A stretch of 64,000 bases of DNA from Tetracentron sinense (Eukaryota > Streptophyta > Magnoliopsida > Trochodendrales > Trochodendraceae), in assembly GCA_015143295.1 (NCBI GenBank), contig CM026561.1:36274875-36338874 (forward strand), in the 5' to 3' direction. This document shows, piece after piece, positions 58,380 through 64,000 of this stretch. How positions within the stretch are numbered: position 1 is the first letter of the stretch; every line of letters starts with the position of its first letter. The position numbers and the translations under genes are program-made. Below the pieces are notes generated by a model. It ran no database searches, had not been told where the DNA came from, and saw only the letters and a list, made by a program, of their open reading frames with translations.

Positions 58380-58530
58380 CTCTGGTAACCATAGTAACAA
58401 AGTTGGGGTTTAGGAATAATTAAGTAGGGGTCAAGTTCGAAAAAATTAGGGAAAAATAAATTAATAATTATAAAAATATATCCAACTATTTGATCAGATA
58501 ATATACTGAACAAGTATTTTATTTTGGATA
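58380..58530 (+). repeat. Fragment of the Gypsy LTR seen at 16158
   Basis: 'gtaacaaagttggggtttag' and 'taggggtcaagttcgaaaaa' match 16167-16215 closely. Only this piece is present. Confidence 0.65.
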
Positions 58531-58532
58531 TT

Positions 58533-59200
58533 CACTACAAGAAATGACTCATCGCTCACGATTTTTAACTGTAAAGCATTGATTAAGGTTATAGTGCGCA
58601 GAATGAACCGTAACCTTTCGACGCGTGATCATATGTCGTATCAAATATCACGGTTATTGAACCGTGATTGTATATGTAAATTAATCGAGATTATAGATTC
58701 AAAATACGGTTATTTCGAGTTCATCTTACAACCACGAATTAAATATCAACCATGATTGTTTAAAATTAAAAGCTCACAATGTTTTAATAAACTATGTTCT
58801 TTGATTTTTTTTCCCGTGATCTTCCTCCATTTTGTTTTCTAGTTAAAATTATCCTTTATGCCACCCCTACCGCCTGGAGCTCCTCACGACCACTTCTAAA
58901 TTTATATATGAATAAAATAAATCATTCATCCACACTCCAAGCTATAAATAATAGAATAAATTAACATGCACCATTAATAATATAACAACAACAAACTATA
59001 TTTTCATTAATTTTATAGAAATTTATTTACAATATGATCAGAATACATATATGAAGAAATGATAATTAATCTAAACAATAACACTTCTCAAGTATTCAAC
59101 TAGATCTGTTTTAAGTCTTTCTATTATTTTATCACTATATGGTTCATCACCATTAACAACATTTAGTCAGTAATCTGATCATGTATTTCTATTTCATTGC
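58533..59200 (+). mobile_element. CACTA-type transposon end fragment
   Basis: CACTACAAGAAATGACTC at 58533 is the typical CACTA/En-Spm terminus. Subterminal 'accgtgatt' and 'tcacggtt' repeats follow. The opposite end was not found in the window, so it is truncated; its inner border is uncertain. Confidence 0.7.
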
Positions 59201-59214
59201 TAGTGATGATGTCT

Positions 59215-59300
59215 GAAAAAATATCCGTTAACCCCAAAACAATGTTTAAGTTGAGAACTCACAAACCCAAGGGGGTGGCTAGGTCTCCCTAACCAACTTG
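59215..59300. repeat. Short copy of the 42150/52230 LTR fragment
   Basis: 'aaccccaaaacaatg', 'ttgagaactcacaaacccaa' and 'ggtggctaggtct' are shared with 52240-52300 and 42200-42230. Confidence 0.7.
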
Positions 59301-59309
59301 ATTAGGCAA

Positions 59310-60540
59310 ACCATCACGAGCTTTGCTCTAATTGATGGGGAGCTATTTCATGAGACTTAGGAAAGATTCAAAGATCTTCTCTGTAAGTGTCCCCACTAAC
59401 AAATTCCAAAGTGGCAACTGGTCAAATCTTTCTATGATGGATTGCCCCAATACAACCATCAACTAGTTGATGTCTCATGTGGTGGGACATTTATGATGAA
59501 AAACGAGACTCAGACATGAGTTATTTGGAAATTTGAGTGAAAATTCTCTCCATCATGCCTCGAATAATCGTTCTGAGAGACAACCATCAACCTCAAATCC
59601 TAAGAGAGACATCTATGAAGTGGGCACTTCTATAAATGTCTCATCTAAAGTGGATGAGTTGTCTCAAAAATTGGACCAACTCGTGGTTGCAGGGCCATCT
59701 TCTTACACACCCTCTCAGCCAACTCCTAATCCGAGGGAGGTGTGTACTATCTATTCTAGCCCTGCACATTATGTGCATGAGTGTCATGCTGCCCAATTCC
59801 TGGACTTTGTCAAAGCACATGCTAATGTTGCCTATATCCGCCCGGGTAATGATCCATATTCAAATACTTATAACCCGGGATTGAGAAACCATCCTCATTT
59901 TCTCATGGGAGCCCCAAGCTCAAAGAAATTTATTTCTCCAACTTCAAGGGCCGAATGTCCAACCTTTTCAAAATCAACCCAACTACCATCCTCCCCAACA
60001 ACAAAAATTCCAACACTCTCTTCCTCCTCCTCATTCTCAAAGAAACCCATCTTTCGAGGAGAAAGTGTTGCAAGCTCTCAAAGGCTTAAAGGCCAACACT
60101 CAATTGCTACACTCCCATTTTCAATCTATTCAGAGGCTTGAGTTTCAAATGGGACAACTAGCTAGTGTTATATGTAAAAGAGAGGAAGGGAAGCTCCCAA
60201 GCCAATTGCTGAGCAACCCTAAGGGTGTAAATATGATTGAAGATGCTCAAAATAATGAAACTCCTCGTGAGCATGTTCTTGCCATTACTACCCTAAGGAG
60301 TGGGAAGGTAGTTGACAATTAAGATAGGGAAAACCAGGGTAAGGAAGAAGTGCTCATTTTTGGCCCATCAAATTCAAAGGGAGAAGGGGTGAGTGTCTCT
60401 AAGAAGAACTAAGGTCCTTCCCCATCTTTTTCTAATCCCACTCTCCCACCATCCTATATACCAAAAGCTCCTTACCTTCAGTGCTTAAAAGATTCCTCCA
60501 CTTTTGACAAAAAGGGAAAAAGATTGAAGAGACGATAAAG
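59310..60540 (+). pseudogene. Athila-like Gypsy gag, broken
   Basis: Family blocks occur in order over several frames: FKDLLCKCP and IPKWQLVKSFYDGLPQYNHQ, VDVSCGGTFMMKN, then a zinc-knuckle-like CTIYSSPAHYVHEC, AQFLDFVKAHANVAYIRPGN, DPYSNTYNPGLRNHPHF, and in another frame LEFQMGQLASVICKREEGKL and AITTLRSGKVVDN. This is the gag of plant Athila-type elements. The first Cys-x2-Cys has Tyr in place of the second Cys. Stops at 59360, 59518 and 60140 and frame changes show it is dead. No pol follows. Confidence 0.85.
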
Positions 60541-60837
60541 GTCTAACCTTCTACTCCTTCAAATTGTCTTGTAATTTATGGCCCAGAAGAGTATGTTGCA
60601 ACTCATGTGTAATAAATAGTCAATAAGTCAATTAATTCAACAAGATATATCATTTATATGGTGAAAATATCTAGAATACCTTTTATACAATTATAAACTT
60701 ATGCTAAAACTATAGTTAAAATTTTTACCCTAGCTAAGATAATAAAGTAAAATTTTTGCCTATTATAAATTGATATATCCGATGAAGCAATCTCCTCACC
60801 AACAGCTCGATCGAGTTTGTTTATTCAAGCTTGAACT
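60541..60837. other. Spacer
   Basis: AT-rich, non-coding. The end ('gtttgtttattcaagcttg') is weakly inverted against 61170-61195, so it may belong to the palindromic element that follows. Confidence 0.4.
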
Positions 60838-61143
60838 ATTAGGAGATACACTCACCATATCAAATCTCCACCCCACAAGATATGAAATCATTCATTTGAA
60901 TTATAACTTTCAATTCTTCTCTCCACAATCCCACTAATTTATTAGGAGATACACTCACCATATCAAATCTCCACCCCACAAGATATGAAAATGAATGATT
61001 TCATATCTTGTGGGGTGGAGATTTGATATGGTGAGTGTATCTCCTAATAGATTGTGGAGAGAAGAATGAAAAGTTATAATTCAAATGAATGATTTCATAT
61101 CTTGTGGGGTGGAGATTTGATATGGTGAGTGTATCTCCTAATA
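60838..61143. repeat. Near-perfect palindrome with four copies of a 53-bp unit
   Basis: The unit 'attaggagatacactcacca' ... 'ccccacaagatatgaaa' occurs forward at 60838 and 60941 and reversed near 61048 and 61143. The arms (60838-60990 and about 60996-61143) are almost identical inverted copies, including the 'cttctctccacaatc' spacer; they differ by about 10 bases ('ccactaattt') and a few changes. Confidence 0.9.
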
Positions 61144-61399
61144 TGAACTTATTTATTTAATAAACAAGTCAAGCACAAGCTTGATTAATTAATAAACAAA
61201 ATCTTAAATACGCCACTAATCGGCTTGGATTGATAACACCTCTACTCTCTATGAATGGAAGGTCCACTGTTCTACCCCCACACATGGAGAACGTGCAAGG
61301 TAGTGGGGCCTCTGATCAGGTCAAACTTTCGATAGAGGATCCTATGTGGACCCATCGAATTTAAATGGGTAGGACCCATTACTTGATCGCGTCCGTGTA

Positions 61400-61800
61400 T
61401 GGTTTACACTTCACCGGAAGGAACCTTAGGGAGATCGAATCACAGACAATCAAGATTGAATTAAATTCTGTGAGAGTTCAATTGCATCAACAGGCTCAAA
61501 CGTGTCCTTATTAATTCCTATTAACTATGATTAAGAATCACTAACCCTTAGAATTCAACGATCTAACATTGTTCTTAGAAAAAAAAAAATATTAACCATA
61601 AAGGTTGAAAAAATATTAACTCTAAGATTTTACTAACTCTAAAGGTTAATATTTTTTTTCCTGAAACCAAGGTTAGATTATTGAACCCAAGGGTTAGTAA
61701 AATCTTAACCAAAGGGAGACGTGTTGACCTTTGGGTGCAATTGAACTCTCCCTATGTTCAATCGCCATCGGCTGTGATTCGATCTCAACCTTGAGAATAT
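61400..61800. repeat. Foldback element of the 'taacc...gttag' family
   Basis: Inverted arms 'gagatcgaatcacaga' and 'gagagttcaattgca' (61431-61487) recur reversed at 61735-61790. Inner arms carry 'aaccttta'/'ttagta' repeats and A/T runs. Confidence 0.75.
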
Positions 61801-62063
61801 TCCTTACTGACAAAAGAGCTGTACTCTCATGTTAGGAAGGCCGTATTAGTCTCAGTTTGTTTTTTTTTAATTTTTATTATTATTTTACAATTACAAGCAA
61901 ACTAAACGACTTAGCAAACAGCTTTTAAATATGTAACCAAGTTTTGACAACTATGTGGATCAAAGATTCTCATCTCTCCTCCTTCCCTCCCCCTGTCAGC
62001 TTAAATATCTCTCATTCTCTCTTTGCAGTTCTCTTCATTCAGCTCATTGGGATCAAAACTGAG

Positions 62064-63056
62064 ATGGGTTTCGGAATTAAGAGCTCTTGTTTTATTTTTT
62101 CTGCTAGCCTTTTGATTTTTTTATGTCTTCGTATAGCCAATACAGGACATGTTCACAGTATTAATGTAAGCAATTTGAAGGATGGAAAAGCCAAAAGAAA
62201 CTGCAATATGTTCCAAGGTGTGAGTTTTGGCTCAAATTCAGAATATGGGTTTTTTGTTGGGAAGTCGGTATGGATCTTACCCGGATCCTTGATGACCCGG
62301 TGTGCGACCCGAGTGACCCGACCCGTTTTACTTTTCGTTGTAACCCTAGTATATAAAGGGTTTTCTTTGAGGCGGCGAGTGAAAGGGGTTTTTTCGAGGG
62401 TTTCGAACGAGGATTTGAGAGAGCTTCTGTACTCTGTATTTCTCTAATGTTCTTAGTGGATTTCTTACCGTTTTCTCCCGTGGATGTAGGCACCTTGCCG
62501 AACCACGTATATCTTGTCTCTTTTGTGCGATTGCTTGATTTCTTATTTTCGTATTTCTCTAGATTTGTCGAACTAGTTATAACACAAGGGAGTTGGGTTT
62601 TCGATGATTCATATCCTCTTTACAATTCATCGACATGTCCATATATACACAATGAGTTCCATTGTCAAAAATATGGTAGGCTGGATCTAGCTTACCTTAA
62701 ATTCAGATGGCAGCCTAAAGACTTGTAACTTACCGAGGTATGTACATAACTTGTCAGTTCTTATATAATAGTTAAAAATTGTTCCATAAAGAAAAATGTT
62801 AAATAGTTACTATAATTTAGTCAATAAAATTTAAATATTAGATTTGTTGTTCCAGTGATGTTGTAGATGAGTAATTACGTTTTTTGTTTGGTGGGACCAT
62901 TCAGATTCGATGGCAAGGATTTTTTGAGGAGATTTAAGGGAAAGAAGATAATGTTTATAGGGGACTCATTGAGCCTCAACCATTGGCAATCACTGACGTG
63001 CCTGCTATATGCTGCAGTGCACGGCAAATGACGGTATGTCCACCATGACATTCCAG
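62064..63056 (+). pseudogene. Trichome-birefringence-like (TBL) gene, broken
   Basis: Exon 1 begins at the ATG at 62064 with a membrane anchor (SSCFIFSASLLIFLCLRI), then CNMFQG; after a solo LTR it continues [42 protein letters not shown]. One extra T near 62723 shifts the frame just before the expected CNLPR and the GT donor at 62738. Exon 2 (62905-63056) has FDGKDFLRRFKGKKIMFIGD with the GDS motif at 62960-62968 (GDSLSLNHWQSLTCLL), then a frameshift giving TGA. TBL proteins are Golgi polysaccharide O-acetyltransferases; GDS holds the catalytic serine. The C-terminal DxxH region is not in the window. The 61944 ATG upstream is less likely, since family similarity starts at 62064. Confidence 0.88.
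62219..62584 (+). mobile_element. Solo LTR inside the TBL exon
   Basis: 366 bp, starting TGTGAGTTTTGGC and ending GTTATAACA, flanked by the 5-bp duplication CAAGG (62214-62218 and 62585-62589). Removing it and one CAAGG restores the exon's frame across the site. It has a TATA-like 'agtatataaagg' at 62349. A single LTR with target repeats indicates LTR-LTR recombination. Confidence 0.92.
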
Positions 63057-63104
63057 GTGAGCTTATTCGTAGTATTGATAGAAATGACCGTATATAGGTT
63101 TATT

Positions 63105-63425
63105 CATTTGACTCGAAATTCTCTCTAGTTGTAACTGGACTCTTTCATGGCTGAGGTCGCCGACACCTTTTAACTATGGTTAAGATTCACCCACCTATCT
63201 TTGGTTTTTTTTAGAAAAGAATTTTGAAAAAAACTAACCCTAAGAGTTAGTAAATTTTAACTAGGGTGAAAAAAAATTGATTTTTTTCCCAATAAATCAA
63301 GGATAGGTGGGTGGACCCTAAGGGTGGATGAATCTTAACCACAGTGAAGAGGTGTTAATAGGGACATGTGGCGACCTTAGGGGCATAACTGGACCCCAAG
63401 GAGTCTGGTTTGAGAGAATTTGAAA
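63105..63425. repeat. Foldback element after TBL exon 2
   Basis: Arms 'ctggactctttcatggctg', 'aggtcgccgacacctttt' and, reversed, 'ctggggtccagttatgccc'/'aggtcgccacatgtccc' surround 'atggttaagattcacccacc' and its inverted copy. It lies in the position of the TBL intron. Confidence 0.75.
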
Positions 63426-63429
63426 TCAA

Positions 63430-63775
63430 TGGGAAGTCAAATCATCTACGGTTATCACCGGATTTGACAAATTTGATTATCATCCTTTGAGGTAGCCACG
63501 TGTCCCTTTTGACACCCCCTAATTGTGGTTAAGATTTATCCATCCCCTAGGGTTCACCCACTCATCTTTGGTTTTTTAAAAAATTATTAATTCTTTTTAA
63601 AAATATTTAATATTAAAACAGTTTTTAAATTTAAAAAAAGAATTAATATTTAAAAAAAAAAAACAAGAATGGGTGGGTAAATCTTAACCACAGTTAAGAG
63701 GTGTCAAAAGGGACACATGGCTACCTCAAGGGATGATAACCGGATTTGCCCGTAGAGGATCTGACTTCACCATAG
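63430..63775. repeat. Second foldback element after TBL exon 2
   Basis: Arms 'ttatcatcctttgaggtagc', 'cacgtgtcccttttgacacc' and the reversed 'ttatcatcccttgaggtagc', 'catgtgtcccttttgacacc' enclose an A/T-rich loop (63575-63665). Confidence 0.85.
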
Positions 63776-63944
63776 AATTGTGGGTTGCACTTCATAATTG
63801 TGGACCTGCCCCTCTACCTAAGACCTTCTTGGGGATAAAAAAAAAAAAATAAGTGATAGAAAATATTTCTTTGCATTTGTAATTACCAAACTATTACTGT
63901 CCTATGCTTTCTGGGTTGCTCTGGTTACTTGTTCACACTAGTTT

Positions 63945-64000
63945 TTTTTTTGATGAAATGTTATCATGTAACTAATACACACTCTAAACTCACATACAAC
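63945..64000 (+). repeat. Dispersed repeat cut by the window edge
   Basis: 'atgttatcatgtaactaata' followed by 'cacactctaaactc' matches 49935-49975 inside the 276-bp insertion. Confidence 0.7.

Noticed and set aside
60838..61143. A CRISPR-like array of 53-bp repeats
   Set aside because: Copies are in both orientations within a palindrome, there are no regular spacers, and the genome is a plant's.
61944..62447. A single 167-codon protein over the TBL start and beyond
   Set aside because: The second half is translation of the inserted solo LTR, and the first 40 codons precede the family's start.

Overview
The window looks like nuclear DNA of a flowering plant. It is AT-rich, its genes are split by GT-AG introns, it carries a piece of plastid DNA, and most of it is layered plant transposons. 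The unusual number of hAT-type insertions would fit an early-diverging eudicot such as Nelumbo, but that is only a guess from repeat content.

Genes. Only one gene looks intact: a four-exon Yae1-domain protein (minus strand, 17615-19120) with a textbook deca-GX3 motif. At the left edge (1-1223) is the 3' part of a plant calmodulin-binding-domain gene, followed by a broken tandem copy of its end (2361-4106). Relics are: a BIR1-like receptor kinase split into a kinase-domain piece (43155-44162) and an N-terminal piece (49165-49502), with a second N-terminal piece at 55897-56062; one exon of an M1-type aminopeptidase (45001-45115); and a trichome-birefringence-like (TBL) gene at 62064-63056 broken by a solo LTR and frameshifts. 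Plastid rpoA and trnN pieces lie at 27685-28385.

Transposon layout. 4714-16518 is a Ty3/Gypsy element whose protease region is interrupted by a minus-strand Ty1/Copia element (7079-11138). Non-autonomous hAT elements sit in both LTRs and the interior, one nested inside another. 19288-26669 is a 7.4-kb hAT built as two converging transposase copies, directly upstream of the Yae1 gene. 29481-34458 holds a hAT, a PIF/Harbinger-type element and another hAT with a coding tail. 36389-37334 and 40459-40949 are Helitrons. 38555-41503 is a set of nested foldback elements, one with a 9-bp target duplication. 44-55 kb mixes LTR pieces, foldback repeats and gene relics. 55.3-56.8 kb is a shortened duplicate of sequence found at 36 kb and 49-51 kb. 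57-61.8 kb carries Copia LTR, CACTA, Gypsy gag and foldback pieces.

No genes here work as an operon or cluster. The interest is structural: exact target duplications, paralogous empty sites that prove individual insertions, and several large palindromes. I found no convincing new biochemical system.
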